Assembly (NCBI RefSeq): GCF_017310545.1
Contig: NZ_CP066203.1
Location: forward strand, 248,001-312,000
Direction: 5' to 3'
DNA length: 64,000 nt
Origin: Methylacidimicrobium sp. B4
GTDB taxonomy: Bacteria > Verrucomicrobiota > Verrucomicrobiia > Methylacidiphilales > Methylacidiphilaceae
A program made the translations under genes and the position numbers. This document shows, piece after piece, positions 25,912-34,752 of this stretch (positions are counted from its first letter, which is position 1; every line of letters begins with the position of its first letter). The notes beneath the pieces were generated by a model. It saw nothing but the letters and a program-made list of their open reading frames with translations, had not been told where the DNA came from and ran no database searches.

Positions 25912-26979
25912 TCACTCCAGCAATGCGACCGACTTCACCTGTACCCAGAGCACTCGACCGGAAGTGACGCCGAGGGATGCGGCGGCTCGTCTGGTCAGCC
26001 GTGCGAGCAGCACCGATTCACCGACACGGAGGCGCACGAGCGCCAGGCCGGGATGCTCGTCAGCGCCGATGGCATCGACCTGCCCGCGCAGCACGTTCTG
26101 GATGCTGCTGGTCCCCGGCTCTTCGGCAAGGCTGACATCGCGAGCCAGCACCCGCACCCGGATGCGGCGGCCGACCGTCAGGCCCGGATCGGGTGCCCAC
26201 AGGCTGCCGCCATCGAAATCCATGCGCGCCAGGCGCCACTCCTTGTCGACCGCGCCCACGGTGGCATCGAGCACGGCACCGGCATCCTCGCCGAGCCGGA
26301 AGGGCAGGTCGAGGCGAGCCAGGGTTTCGGTCAAGGGGCCAGCAGCCAGCACCTTGCCGCCCTCCATCGCCACCAAGTGGTCGGCCAGCCGCGCCACCTC
26401 GTCAGGCGAGTGGCTGACGTAGAGAATCGGAATCTCCAATTCGTCGTGTAGCCGCTCCAGATAGGGCAGGATTTCCCGCTTGCGCTTCCAGTCGAGCGCG
26501 GCCAGCGGCTCGTCCAGCAGCAGCAGGCGTGGGCTGACGGCCAAGGCGCGGGCGATGCCGACCCGCTGGCGTTCTCCGCCCGAGAGGCGATCCGGTCTGC
26601 GGTCGAGCAGATGGCCGATGCCCAGCAGCTCGATGGCCTGATCGAGGCTTACCCGCCGCGCATCCCGGACGCGCTTCCTGCCATAGCGCAGATTGCCCAG
26701 TACCGAGAGATGAGGAAACAGGCTGGCCTCCTGGAATACGAAGCCGATGGGCCTCCTGTGCGTCGGCAGCCATCGGTCGGCGTCTTGCCACACCTCGCCA
26801 TCGACGGAGAGCCATCCTTGCGGCGCGTGCTCCAGTCCTGCGATGCAGCGCAGCAGCGTGGTTTTGCCGGAGCCGGAATGGCCGAAGAGAGCGGTGACGC
26901 CCCGACCAGGAAGGGTGAGATCCACGTCGAGGGAGAAGCTCGGCCAGTCGAGCCGGAAACGCGCATCGATGCCCGCCAT
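25912..26979 (-). CDS. modC: Molybdate ABC transporter, ATP-binding protein
   Basis: ATPase of the ModABC molybdate (or tungstate) importer. It has Walker [10 protein letters not shown] (residues ~33-41), the Q-loop in [12 protein letters not shown], signature [15 protein letters not shown], Walker [13 protein letters not shown] and H-loop [11 protein letters not shown]-terminal regulatory TOBE/Mop domain (residues ~290-355) can bind oxyanion and inhibit transport. At 355 residues it matches proteobacterial ModC. The start is one base after the modB stop, indicating coupling. The operon borders the IS607 remnant at its 3' end. Confidence 0.95.
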   Translation of the reverse strand: MAGIDARFRLDWPSFSLDVDLTLPGRGVTALFGHSGSGKTTLLRCIAGLEHAPQGWLSVDGEVWQDADRWLPTHRRPIGFVFQEASLFPHLSVLGNLRYGRKRVRDARRVSLDQAIELLGIGHLLDRRPDRLSGGERQRVGIARALAVSPRLLLLDEPLAALDWKRKREILPYLERLHDELEIPILYVSHSPDEVARLADHLVAMEGGKVLAAGPLTETLARLDLPFRLGEDAGAVLDATVGAVDKEWRLARMDFDGGSLWAPDPGLTVGRRIRVRVLARDVSLAEEPGTSSIQNVLRGQVDAIGADEHPGLALVRLRVGESVLLARLTRRAAASLGVTSGRVLWVQVKSVALLE

Positions 26980-26980
26980 C

Positions 26981-27658
26981 TCAAGCGCCTTTCTTCGGAT
27001 TGGGACGCCAGGAGTAGAGGGCTAGCAGCACGAGGAAGGAAAAGAGCAGCAGCACCGCCGCGAGGCGGTGCGCCTGCAGGTATTCCAGCGCCTCCACGTG
27101 ATCATAGATTTGCACGGAGGCGACACGGGTGATGCCCGGCAGGTTGCCGCCGATCATCAGCACCACGCCGAACTCGCCCACCGTGTGGGCGAAGGTCAGG
27201 ATCGCGGCGGTCAGGAAGCCGGGGGCGGCCAGCGGCACGGCCACGGTGAAGAAGGCATCGAGCGGCGAGGCGCGCAGCGTGGCCGCCACCTCCAGCGGCC
27301 GGTCGCCCACGGCCTCGAAGGCCGTTTGCAGCGGCTGCACCATGAACGGCAGGGAATAGAAGACCGAAGCGACGACCAAGCCCCAGAAGGTAAAAGGCAA
27401 GAGCCCGAAGCCCAGCGCATGGGTGAGTTGCCCCACCGGCCCGTTCGGCCCCATCGCCAGCAGCAAGTAGAACCCGAGCACCGAGGGCGGCAGCACCAAG
27501 GGCAAGGCGACCACCGCGCCAATCGGCCCCTTCCACCAGGTCCTGGCGCGGGCGAGCCACCAGGCGATGGGTGTGCCGACCAAGAGCAGGATTACGGTGA
27601 CGGTGCTAGCCAGGCGCACGGTCAGCCAGAGGGCCTGTAGGTCGCTATTGTTCAGCAT
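26981..27658 (-). CDS. modB: Molybdate ABC transporter, permease
   Basis: Inner-membrane permease of the molybdate importer. The 225-residue product begins [20 protein letters not shown] and has about five to six membrane helices. The EAA loop that contacts ModC is near [20 protein letters not shown], and [19 protein letters not shown]-type segments match the ModB family. The frame is open to 27727, but family length and start fit 27658. It lies between the ModA gene (149 bp upstream) and modC (1 bp downstream). Confidence 0.93.
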   Translation of the reverse strand: MLNNSDLQALWLTVRLASTVTVILLLVGTPIAWWLARARTWWKGPIGAVVALPLVLPPSVLGFYLLLAMGPNGPVGQLTHALGFGLLPFTFWGLVVASVFYSLPFMVQPLQTAFEAVGDRPLEVAATLRASPLDAFFTVAVPLAAPGFLTAAILTFAHTVGEFGVVLMIGGNLPGITRVASVQIYDHVEALEYLQAHRLAAVLLLFSFLVLLALYSWRPNPKKGA

Positions 27659-27792
27659 GAGATCCCTCGCTGCACGTGCGGGAAGGTCTGGATGGCCGAG
27701 ACCCGCAGTCTGCCGAAGCCGATCCATCCGCCCAGGGTACCGATCGGCGAGCCGGAGACGAAGCCTTGGCCGTTGCGCTCCCGGGTGCTCAT
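27652..27792 (-). CDS. Possible small ORF overlapping the modB start
   Basis: A 46-codon frame in the 149-bp gap between modA and modB. It starts at ATG 27792 and its stop overlaps the modB start codon (ATGCTGA), an arrangement typical of translational coupling. The product is Gly/Arg-rich ([20 protein letters not shown]) and matches nothing recognised. No ribosome-binding site is visible. It may be chance. Confidence 0.2.
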   Translation of the reverse strand: MSTRERNGQGFVSGSPIGTLGGWIGFGRLRVSAIQTFPHVQRGISC

Positions 27793-27807
27793 GGCTGCGT
27801 GCTCGTG

Positions 27808-28578
27808 CTACTTGCTGACCACTTCGCCCGGGAGGACGAAGCCATACTTGGTCATGATGGCTCGCGCCGGTTTGCCGCCCATGTAGTCGGCAAAGCGGCG
27901 AGCCAGGTCGTTGCCTTCGGCTCGCTTGGTCAGGATGAAGCCTTGCTCCAGGGGTTCGTACAGGTGATCGGGGATCAGCCAGTAGCCACCCTTGCTCGCC
28001 AGCTCGGGATTGACCGCCAGAGCCAGCGCGATGACGCCGACCTGGGCGTTACCCGTCTGCACCAGCTCGGCGGTCCGGGCGATGTTCTCTCCATAGACGA
28101 GCTTCGGTTCGACCTTCTCCCAGAGCCCGGAAGCGCGCAGGGCCTCCTCGGCGCGCTTGCCGTAGGGTGCGTGCTTCGGGTTGGCGATGGCAATGCGGGT
28201 AATGTTGGCATCGGTCAGGTTGGCGAGCGTCATTTTGCGGGCGTCCAGCTTTGCGCTCCAGAGCACGATGCGGCCGAAGGCGTAGAGCCTCGGCTCGGAG
28301 GCGGCCAAGCCCGCCTTGGCTAGCTCGTGCGGAAAAGCGACATCGGCCGAGAAATAGAGGTCGTAGGGTGCCCCCTGCTGAATCTGGGTATAGAACTTCC
28401 CGGAGGAGCCATAAACCACGTCCACCTCGGCGCTGGCGTTGGCCTGCTGGAAGCTGGTGACGATCTCATCCATCGCAAACTTGAGATCGGCCGCCGCTGC
28501 GATGGTAATTTTTTCGGCATGGGCGGATGCCGCGCACCAGAATAGACAGGCGAATAGCAGGGACTGGACCAGTTTCAC
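27808..28578 (-). CDS. modA: Molybdate-binding periplasmic protein
   Basis: Substrate-binding protein delivering molybdate to ModBC. A signal peptide ([20 protein letters not shown], cut after AHA) precedes [18 protein letters not shown]. The [20 protein letters not shown] segment holds the Ser residues that ligate the oxyanion. It ends [16 protein letters not shown], as in ModA proteins. At 256 residues the length is normal. A second, diverged ModA-like gene lies 17 bp upstream, so the operon encodes two binding proteins. Confidence 0.93.
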   Translation of the reverse strand: MKLVQSLLFACLFWCAASAHAEKITIAAAADLKFAMDEIVTSFQQANASAEVDVVYGSSGKFYTQIQQGAPYDLYFSADVAFPHELAKAGLAASEPRLYAFGRIVLWSAKLDARKMTLANLTDANITRIAIANPKHAPYGKRAEEALRASGLWEKVEPKLVYGENIARTAELVQTGNAQVGVIALALAVNPELASKGGYWLIPDHLYEPLEQGFILTKRAEGNDLARRFADYMGGKPARAIMTKYGFVLPGEVVSK

Positions 28579-28595
28579 AGGAGTTCTCCTTGGAG

Positions 28596-29348
28596 TCAGA
28601 ATTCGTAGCCGTAGGCGCGGATCACTTTCCTGGCCATCTCACTTTTGAGGTAGGCAAGCAACGCATCGGCCGCCGGATTGCCTTGGCCGTGGCTGAGCAG
28701 CACCGCGTCTTGCTTGAGGGTTGAATAGAGGCGGGCCGGCACGATCCAATGGGAGCCGGGGGCGAATTGAGCGTCCTGGTAAACCTGCGAGAGCGCCACG
28801 AAACCGAGCTCGGCATTTCCCGTGGCGACGAACTGATAGGCCTGGGTAATGTTTTCGCCAAGGACGAGCTTGCTTTCGAGCGGCGCGTAAACATGGAGCC
28901 TGGTCATCACCTCGACCGCCGCAGCGCCGTACACCGCAAGCTTCGGGTTGGCGAGGGCCAGATGCCGGAAATTGCCCTGCTTGAGTACCTCGCCCTTGTC
29001 ATCCACCAGGCCCGGCTTGGCACTCCAGAGCACGAGCTTGCCAATGGCATACGTTATCTGGCTCCCCGGTATCGCCAGGCCGTCCCGTTGGAGGCGCATT
29101 GGGGTCTGGTCATCGGAGGAGACCAGCACGTCGAAGGGTGCCCTGTTCTTGATCTCTGCGTAGAACTTGCCCACTGACCCGTAGGCGACGATCGCTTTGT
29201 GGCCGGTCGCCTTCTCAAACTCTGGGGCGATTCGTTCCATTGGACCGGTGAAGTTGGCGGCAACTGCCACATGGACGCTTTCGGCATGGGCGAAGGTGCC
29301 CAAGAAGAGCGAGCAGGAAAGCATCAAAGGGCGCAGGAGCCTTTTCAT
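28596..29348 (-). CDS. Second molybdate-binding protein, ModA-like
   Basis: First gene of the mod operon: 250 residues from ATG 29348 with AAAGGAAG about 8 nt upstream. A signal peptide ends AHA at about residue 22. ESVHVAVAANFTGPMERIAP and YGSVGKFYAEIKNRAPFDVL align with the neighbouring ModA but differ at many positions, including Ser-to-Val in the ligand loop. It could bind the same oxyanion with different affinity, or another such as tungstate. The tandem arrangement suggests ancient duplication or assembly of two specificities. The frame is open far upstream to 30014 without coding character. Confidence 0.88.
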   Translation of the reverse strand: MKRLLRPLMLSCSLFLGTFAHAESVHVAVAANFTGPMERIAPEFEKATGHKAIVAYGSVGKFYAEIKNRAPFDVLVSSDDQTPMRLQRDGLAIPGSQITYAIGKLVLWSAKPGLVDDKGEVLKQGNFRHLALANPKLAVYGAAAVEVMTRLHVYAPLESKLVLGENITQAYQFVATGNAELGFVALSQVYQDAQFAPGSHWIVPARLYSTLKQDAVLLSHGQGNPAADALLAYLKSEMARKVIRAYGYEF

Positions 29349-29417
29349 GGGCAGCTTCCTTTTCCTCGGATCATGTCGCCAGAGAACCCACCGCATTGCG
29401 CTTGTCCGGTTCGCTAC

Positions 29418-29445
29418 ATCGTTCCGTGGAAAAAAACATAACGAC
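29418..29445 (-). promoter_or_regulatory. Candidate ModE-binding palindrome
   Basis: A 28-bp imperfect inverted repeat 70 bp upstream of the first mod gene. The outer half-sites TCGTTAT and AACGAT are arranged as in the ModE consensus (ATCGNTATATA, six-base spacer, TATATAACGAT), with total length matching. The inner bases fit poorly. ModE represses mod operons when molybdate is plentiful. No modE gene is in the window. The sequence is seen; binding is inferred. Confidence 0.42.
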
Positions 29446-29773
29446 GAGCCTATAGCATCGGGTGTACCAGAACAGAGCGAAGATCGGGAAGGGGCGGTCG
29501 GTGAACGTGCGGAGTGCCCCCGTTCCCGCCTGTCGCGCTGTCCACAACCGGCCTTCCGAGCCCTCGATTCAGAGAGTCGATCCGCAGCCACGCGCGTCTG
29601 CAGGGGACGCCGAGCGAGCGGGCCGCCCCGACAGCCCGGAGCTGGTCGATCTTGCCGGGGCCGATGGAGGTGCGCGCTCGCACCCGGAAACATGCCGAGG
29701 GAGGAGGATGCGCGGAGGCCTTCGGAGCCGATGGGGGGATGGGTTGGCACCGAGCGCGGCCGACGAGCCACGC
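29446..29773. other. Intergenic region, nothing recognised
   Basis: About 330 bases between the mod operon control region and the 3' end of ogt. The frames here are Arg/Pro-rich shadows on both strands. No gene, RNA or repeat is recognised. Confidence 0.45.
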
Positions 29774-30307
29774 TCATCGCCCACTCTCCCGCCGCAAGAG
29801 CGCTTCCTTCCGCTCGATTCCCCACCGGTAGCCCGACCGGTGGCCATCGACCCTCCCGACACGATGGCAAGGGATCGCGACGGCCAGGGGATTGGCGGCA
29901 CAGGCACGGGCCACGGCGCGAGCCGCCTTTGGCGCGCCGATCCGCCGGGCGATCTCGCCATAGCTCACCTGCCTGCCTGGCGGAATTTCCTTTAGGGCTC
30001 GCCAGACTCGGCATTGGAAGGGGGTGCCGAGGATGTCCAAGGGCAGGCCCAGGCCTTGGGCCGGGGCTTCGATGAAACCGACCACCTCGACGAGGAGCGG
30101 CTCGAGTGCCGAGTCCCCGCCGATCCGCCAGGCTTTAGGAAGGCGCTCCCGCAGATCGCGGAGCAGGGCTTCTGGATCATCGCCCAGGGAGATGGCGCAG
30201 ACCCCGCGAGGACTCACCGCCACCAGGATCGATCCCAGCGAGCAGATGCCAAAAGCATAGCGAATTTCGCTGCCGATGCCCGCGGCCGGGAAGCAGGAAG
30301 GTGTCAT
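29774..30307 (-). CDS. ogt: Methylated-DNA--protein-cysteine methyltransferase (Ada C-domain-like)
   Basis: Suicide repair protein that removes O6-methyl groups from guanine. The acceptor is Cys147 in LAVAIPCHRVGRVDG. Flanking motifs GTPFQCRVWRALKEIPPG, VSYGEIARRIGAPKAARAV and SGYRWGIERKEALLRRE match the C-terminal domain of E. coli Ada closely, including the short N-terminal ribonuclease-like part. The Ada regulatory N-domain is absent, so it is a stand-alone repair enzyme. The 177-residue length is normal. It is monocistronic as far as can be seen. Confidence 0.93.
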   Translation of the reverse strand: MTPSCFPAAGIGSEIRYAFGICSLGSILVAVSPRGVCAISLGDDPEALLRDLRERLPKAWRIGGDSALEPLLVEVVGFIEAPAQGLGLPLDILGTPFQCRVWRALKEIPPGRQVSYGEIARRIGAPKAARAVARACAANPLAVAIPCHRVGRVDGHRSGYRWGIERKEALLRRESGR

Positions 30308-30490
30308 GCCGAGAATCCTCTGGCGTTCATCGTGGGTCCGGCAGGATAGCCGGCGTCCCTTGACGCAGCGGCGCAGCAGGGGCTCTCTTCCGCAAGGGTG
30401 ACCCGTTCGGCGAGGGTCGGAATCTCGTCCGCAGACTCGCTCTGCCGGGAGACAGCGCCCTGCCCGATCTCCCCGGAACCGGAGGCCGCA

Positions 30491-31003
30491 TCAGCGGACC
30501 AGCGCGTAGAGAGCTTCATCGATGCATTCGCCGTCCTTGTAGACGCTCTTGCGGAGGATCCCTTCGCGCACAAAGCCCGCCTTTTGGAGCACGCGCATCG
30601 AGGCCGGGTTCCACGCAAAGACATAGGACTGAAGACGCACCAGGCCAAAGTGGTCCAAGGCGTACTCCGAGACCGCGCGGACGGCGGCTGTCATGATGCC
30701 GCGGCCCCAATAGGGCTCCCCAAGCCAGTAGCCGAGGTGGCCGGATTTGGCGAAGACGCCTTCTCCCCGATCGACTCCGATCCCACCGGCGGCCACGCCT
30801 TCCACTTCGATCGCCCAGTGGGTCGGCTCAGGCGTCGCTGCCAAAGAGGCCAGCCACTCTCGTGCATGATTCTGGGTGTAGGGATGGGGAAACCGGTGGG
30901 TCAGATTGCGCCAGACCTTCCGGTTGTTGGCCGCAGCGATCAGCGCCGTCTCGTCGTCCAGACGCCAATCCCGAACCGTGCACAAGCCGCATTCTAGACG
31001 CAT
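30491..31003 (-). CDS. GNAT-family N-acetyltransferase (RimJ/RimL-like)
   Basis: Acetyl-CoA-dependent acetyltransferase of 170 residues. The acetyl-CoA loop is GYWLGEPYWGRGIMTAAVRA. RLQSYVFAWNPASMRVLQKA (beta-6/alpha-4) and FVREGILRKSVYKDGECIDE near the end are typical of the RimJ/RimL group that modifies protein N-termini, and of resistance-type relatives. The substrate is unknown. It lies 26 bp downstream of the rhodanese gene stop and could share its transcript. Confidence 0.9.
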   Translation of the reverse strand: MRLECGLCTVRDWRLDDETALIAAANNRKVWRNLTHRFPHPYTQNHAREWLASLAATPEPTHWAIEVEGVAAGGIGVDRGEGVFAKSGHLGYWLGEPYWGRGIMTAAVRAVSEYALDHFGLVRLQSYVFAWNPASMRVLQKAGFVREGILRKSVYKDGECIDEALYALVR

Positions 31004-31029
31004 CGATGCCTAGGGTCCCTCCGAAGGTT

Positions 31030-31527
31030 TCACCAACCTTTTTCGGTTGGATATCCCTTGTGGGTCCAGTCCTGCACAAAGTCGTGGGGCAGGTAGAGGA
31101 CCTTCGCATCGGAGAATCCCAGCTCCTTCGCAGCCTGGAACGCCGGCCGGATGTTGGGGCAGACATCCAGAGGACAGCAGCCGCAGTAGAGAAGGATCTT
31201 CTGATCCTTAGGGAGTGAGGAGAGCGCGTCCTTGAGCGCCTGGATGCCTTCGGGGTCCTTTCCCGCGCCGATATAGATCGCGCCGTGGATATGGCCCGCC
31301 TTGTAGAGGAAGGGAAAGCCGACCTGAAAGATCCGGTAGGAAGGGCTTCCCGGCTTCTGCAGCGCCAAGAAATCCTTCGGCAGGAGGATGTCGCTTCTGG
31401 TCCAAGGGTCACCCGGAGCGATCGGAATCGAAGGCTCTTCACCCCGGAGAGGGACGGCGCCCCATAGCGCGAGGAGGAGGAGAAATCCCAGGGCCAGTCG
31501 GAACGAGGGGAGGAGGGAAGAAATCAT
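31030..31527 (-). CDS. Exported rhodanese-like domain protein
   Basis: A 165-residue protein with an N-terminal signal segment (residues ~8-28, ending LRGEEP), so it is exported or membrane-anchored. The rhodanese active loop is at Cys115 (LLYCGCCPLDVCPNIRPAF), an unusually Cys-rich loop with four cysteines. Earlier AGHIHGAIYIGAGKDPEG matches the rhodanese GHIPGA motif. The loop is longer than in sulfurtransferases, as in periplasmic rhodanese-like proteins of unknown substrate. Start ATG 31527 has GGGGAG about 10 nt upstream; the longer frame to 31857 is non-coding in character. Confidence 0.83.
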   Translation of the reverse strand: MISSLLPSFRLALGFLLLLALWGAVPLRGEEPSIPIAPGDPWTRSDILLPKDFLALQKPGSPSYRIFQVGFPFLYKAGHIHGAIYIGAGKDPEGIQALKDALSSLPKDQKILLYCGCCPLDVCPNIRPAFQAAKELGFSDAKVLYLPHDFVQDWTHKGYPTEKGW

Positions 31528-31865
31528 GCGGACGATTCTCCCCATCTTTGGCCCGGATCCGCAATCCGGAAGCTTGCCCGAGGTTCGATCGGGCCCTTGG
31601 TTTCCCCTCGATCCGCAGCGACCCTCAGGAGGGTAGCGCCCACGGAGCCGAGGCACCCCGACCGGAGATCGATCGGTGTGGACCGCGAGCCCGCGGGCGG
31701 ATGGGAATAGCTTCATCCTGCACTTCCTGGAAAAGAATATACAGCGCATTTCCTTTCGGTCGACCGCTCGAGGGGCCAGAAGCGGCCAAGGTCTCGCCTC
31801 TGTCTTCCCCGGCTTGCCTTTCGGAGAGGCGGAACCATAGGATCGAGGCGAACTCACCCTCGTTC
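31528..31865. other. Divergent intergenic region
   Basis: About 340 bases between the divergent rhodanese gene and a small secreted protein, so it should hold both promoters. No clear -35/-10 pair or repeat stands out, and no gene is recognised. Confidence 0.4.
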
Positions 31866-32342
31866 GTGAAAAAGTTCCTGATCCTGCTCTTTGCCGTGTC
31901 TTTCTTTCTCCCGCTCAGAGCCCATGCCGATGTGCTCCTCGCTCGGTGGATGCCGGCGGAAAGGCCCGAATCCGGCCCCCTGGGAACGGGGACCGGGACG
32001 CTGGTTTGTGGGATGATGGAGTATCGGACGCTGCCCAACCGGCACTACATCATCCTTGGCTATGTCCGCGCGTGCAACGGGTTGTTCGGGAGCGCGCGCT
32101 CCCGGGCGGTCACACTGGCAAGGGAGCACGGAGCGGACGCGATCCTCGCGCTGAGCCGTGCGACCCGATCACCGGGTCATTTTCTGCTCCATGGGAAACC
32201 GGTCGAATCTTCCCTTTTCGTGGGTGCCTATGCGGCAATCCGCTTTCTCCAGCGCAAGAAGGAAAAGCCCGCTTGGGGCATTGCCGAAGCCCTGCTCCCG
32301 CTCTCCTCTCCCGCAGCCGTGTTGCCGGGCGAACGGGGATAG
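31866..32342 (+). CDS. Hypothetical exported protein
   Basis: A 158-residue product starting at GTG 31866 with a clear signal peptide (KKFLILLFAVSFFLPLRAHA, cut before DVLLARW). The mature part has GTGTLVCGMMEYRTLPNRHY and AREHGADAILALSRATRSPG; the latter resembles the 'A...GADAV' pattern of small YbjQ/RcsF-like periplasmic folds that expose one or two Cys. That resemblance is weak. The frame is open further upstream, but the signal peptide fixes the start. Confidence 0.62.
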   Translation: MKKFLILLFAVSFFLPLRAHADVLLARWMPAERPESGPLGTGTGTLVCGMMEYRTLPNRHYIILGYVRACNGLFGSARSRAVTLAREHGADAILALSRATRSPGHFLLHGKPVESSLFVGAYAAIRFLQRKKEKPAWGIAEALLPLSSPAAVLPGERG

Positions 32343-32347
32343 CCGGC

Positions 32348-32797
32348 CTACGGGGCCTTCGCTGCTTGCCGCTCCAGACGAATCGGCTTTCCGTTCACCA
32401 AGTGGCTCGGATCGAGAAGGGCATGGCCCTGCCGCTGGAAGACCGCGTAGACCTTCCCCTCGGAGCCGATCAGGATCCGATCGCCCCCGACTCGGTATTC
32501 GGATTCCCACGAATCGGCTTCGGTCTGGCCATCCGGCCAGCGTACGATCCGCTGCATCACCGCCTTACCCCCCGGCGCAAGGGAGAGGGTCACCCGGACC
32601 GTCGACTGGTCCGCCTCGGTCCAGCTGCCTCCGTATTGGCCCTCGGGGGACGAGGAGCCGGAACGGCAATCCAAAAGGAGAAGCGAAAGGAGGAAGAGCA
32701 GGAGGGGCGGCGGAGCCGCTCGGAGCCCATGCGCCCCCCTCCTGGCCTGCCGGAGGGGGGCTCCCCTCGCTTCGGATCGGCCATGGCCGCCACCCAT
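32348..32797 (-). CDS. Small lipoprotein
   Basis: A 149-residue product with a hydrophobic stretch and lipobox LLLLDC at about residues 39-44, so it is probably lipid-anchored. The mature domain (QYGGSWTEADQSTVRVTLSL, then RIVRWPDGQTEADSWESEYR) is beta-rich and resembles small copper/lipocalin-like 'NlpE'-type modules only loosely. The N-region before the hydrophobic core is unusually long and Arg/Gly-rich, so the true start may be further in. ATG 32797 directly follows the stop of the upstream VOC gene. Confidence 0.6.
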   Translation of the reverse strand: MGGGHGRSEARGAPLRQARRGAHGLRAAPPPLLLFLLSLLLLDCRSGSSSPEGQYGGSWTEADQSTVRVTLSLAPGGKAVMQRIVRWPDGQTEADSWESEYRVGGDRILIGSEGKVYAVFQRQGHALLDPSHLVNGKPIRLERQAAKAP

Positions 32798-33211
32798 CTA
32801 AAGATCGAGCCTTTCCGCGTTGATCTCGATCAAGTTCCGATCGGGGTCGAGCAGATACATCTGGGGAAATCCGGCTACCGAATGGGGATCGACCTTGATC
32901 CGGCGCAGCTCGTCGTCCGCGTCGGGCGTATAGCCTTTTTGCGCAAGCTCCTCAAGCGCTTCCCGGTAGCTGGCGACCCGCAGGGCGAAGTGTCCGTCCC
33001 GGGAGTCGATCCCCTTGCCCGTGCGCAGGGTCTGGCCAGGGGAGACAATCAGGTGGATCCGCTGGCCGCCCGGAAGAGCAAACCAGGCTCCGGGGAAAGG
33101 GAAGGGGGCTCGGAAAACTTCCTCCAGCCCCAGGATCTCGCGATAGAAGGTTTTCGATCGTTCCAGGTCGGTGACCGGCAGCGCGGCATGATGCAGAAGA
33201 AGGATTTTCAT
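32798..33211 (-). CDS. VOC-family (glyoxalase/bleomycin resistance) protein
   Basis: A 137-residue single-domain VOC protein with two beta-alpha-beta-beta-beta modules. LLHHAALPVTDLERSKTFYR supplies the first metal histidine; IHLIVSPG and MYLLDPDRNLIEINAE supply the second His and the Glu. FALRVASYREALEELAQKGY matches the family. Such proteins bind metal and act as lyases, dioxygenases or resistance proteins; the substrate is unknown. It is probably cotranscribed with the downstream lipoprotein gene. Confidence 0.85.
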   Translation of the reverse strand: MKILLLHHAALPVTDLERSKTFYREILGLEEVFRAPFPFPGAWFALPGGQRIHLIVSPGQTLRTGKGIDSRDGHFALRVASYREALEELAQKGYTPDADDELRRIKVDPHSVAGFPQMYLLDPDRNLIEINAERLDL

Positions 33212-33292
33212 GGAAAGGTTCTTATGTCCTGGCGATTGGGAAAGGAAGAGCGGAGGCGACTTCCGGAATCGGCTACGGATCCAATCGTGCGC

Positions 33293-34582
33293 CTAGAACT
33301 CCTCCTGCAACAGGTCGAAGAGCACCCGGATGCCCCGCTGGAACTCGGCAACGGGTATCCGCTCCGAGTCGGAATGAGCGCTCCAGGCGGTTTCGGGATC
33401 GAGGACCATCGGCATGAACCCGTAGGCCACGGCCCCTTTCTGGCGCAGGTAGCGCGAGTCGGTGAAGCCCGAGCTGAGCAGCGGGCTCACGACCGCTTCC
33501 GGATAGTGGCGCCCGACCGTCCGCTCAATGGCCGCGAAGAAAGGGGTGTCCCAGCGACTCGGGGGCGCGGGGTCGGCGACCTCGTTCGCCAGCTCGATCG
33601 ATACCGGGAGATCGGCCACCAGGGATCGGATCGAGGAAAGGAACCCCTGGGGATCGACCCCGGGGAGGAGGCGGCAGTCCAAGGTCGCCTCGGCGAGCGA
33701 GGGGATCACGTTGATCTTGGGGGGGGTCCCCACCCCCGCCGAGAGGCTGGTGAGAGCGACCGAGTTGCGCCGGATCGAGTCGGTGAAGGGATGGGGAGCG
33801 AGCGGCGCCCCCACCCGGGCGACCATCGCGTCTACGACCTCGGGAGGCCGGTCGACCTCCTTCCGTTCGAGGATCCGGGCGATCGCGCGCAAGAGGACCG
33901 CCGGGGCGTCGTCCGGCGTCGGGATTGAGCCGTGACCCGGGCGGCCGGTTGCCCGCAGCCGGAGCCAGACCGGCTGCTTGTCCCCCACTTGGATCACAAA
34001 GACGAGCCTGGGCGAAGCAAAGAGATCGCGGGTACCGAACCCCGACTCGTCGAGCACATACTCAGGCCCAAGATCCTTCCAGTGATTTTCGATCATCCAG
34101 CGGATGCCGTATTGGCCCCCGCTCTCCTCGTCTGCGGTGGCCAGGAAGAGGATGGTCCGCGGCGGCACGATCCCGGCCCTCTGGAGCGCCAGGAAGGCCA
34201 TGAGCTGCTGGATCCCGAGCCCCTTCATGTCGAGCGTGCCCCGACCCCAAAGGAAGCCCCCTTGGACCGTCGCGGCGAAGGGAGGAAGCTTCCATCGGGA
34301 GGCATCCGCCGGGACCACATCCATGTGGTTGAGCAGGAGGAGGGGCTTGCGCGCCGGATCGCGCCCTGGCAGGCGGGCGAGGACGTTGCGCTGCGTGGGA
34401 CCGCTCGCATAGACCCGGGGGGAAAATCCGCTCTCCTCCAGGAGCCGTCGCAGGAAATCCGCGGTCTCTGTCGTATCGGCCGGCGGGTTGACCGAAGGAA
34501 TGCGAACATATGCCTGGAGGATCTCGAGCGCCTCCTTGCCCAGGCGGTTCCAGTCGAGGGGGGAAGAACCGGTCGTCGGCAC
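33293..34582 (-). CDS. M20-family metallopeptidase (ArgE/DapE/carboxypeptidase-like)
   Basis: Zinc-dependent amidohydrolase with the M20 order: LLLLNHMDVVPAD (first metal His-x-Asp), FLWGRGTLDMKGLG (bridging Asp), LFLATADEESGG (general base and metal Glu-Glu), LDESGFG, and the last metal His in WSAHSDSERIPVAE. A lid domain is inserted at about residues 200-310 (GRPGHGSIPTPDDAPAVLLR). Start GTG 34582 gives 429 residues; the frame stays open to 35419, so the N-terminus is uncertain and a signal peptide could be missed. The substrate is probably a dipeptide or acylated amino acid. Confidence 0.88.
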   Translation of the reverse strand: MPTTGSSPLDWNRLGKEALEILQAYVRIPSVNPPADTTETADFLRRLLEESGFSPRVYASGPTQRNVLARLPGRDPARKPLLLLNHMDVVPADASRWKLPPFAATVQGGFLWGRGTLDMKGLGIQQLMAFLALQRAGIVPPRTILFLATADEESGGQYGIRWMIENHWKDLGPEYVLDESGFGTRDLFASPRLVFVIQVGDKQPVWLRLRATGRPGHGSIPTPDDAPAVLLRAIARILERKEVDRPPEVVDAMVARVGAPLAPHPFTDSIRRNSVALTSLSAGVGTPPKINVIPSLAEATLDCRLLPGVDPQGFLSSIRSLVADLPVSIELANEVADPAPPSRWDTPFFAAIERTVGRHYPEAVVSPLLSSGFTDSRYLRQKGAVAYGFMPMVLDPETAWSAHSDSERIPVAEFQRGIRVLFDLLQEEF

Positions 34583-34752
34583 GTTGACCCGGTTTTGGCG
34601 GATCGCAAGGGTCTTGTCAAAGACCAAAGTGGACGATGCCCGCTCCTCCGGCGCATGCAACCGAGGGCGCCCCCAAGGAGGTTGCCGCGCTTTGCGCGAT
34701 CGACGCACAGGCCAGGAAAAGAAGCAACAACCCTCAAACCGGAGAAACAGAG

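Noticed and set aside
31946-33928. A plus-strand open frame of about 660 codons
   Set aside because: It is antisense to the VOC, lipoprotein and M20 genes, all of which have clear motifs; it is a shadow.
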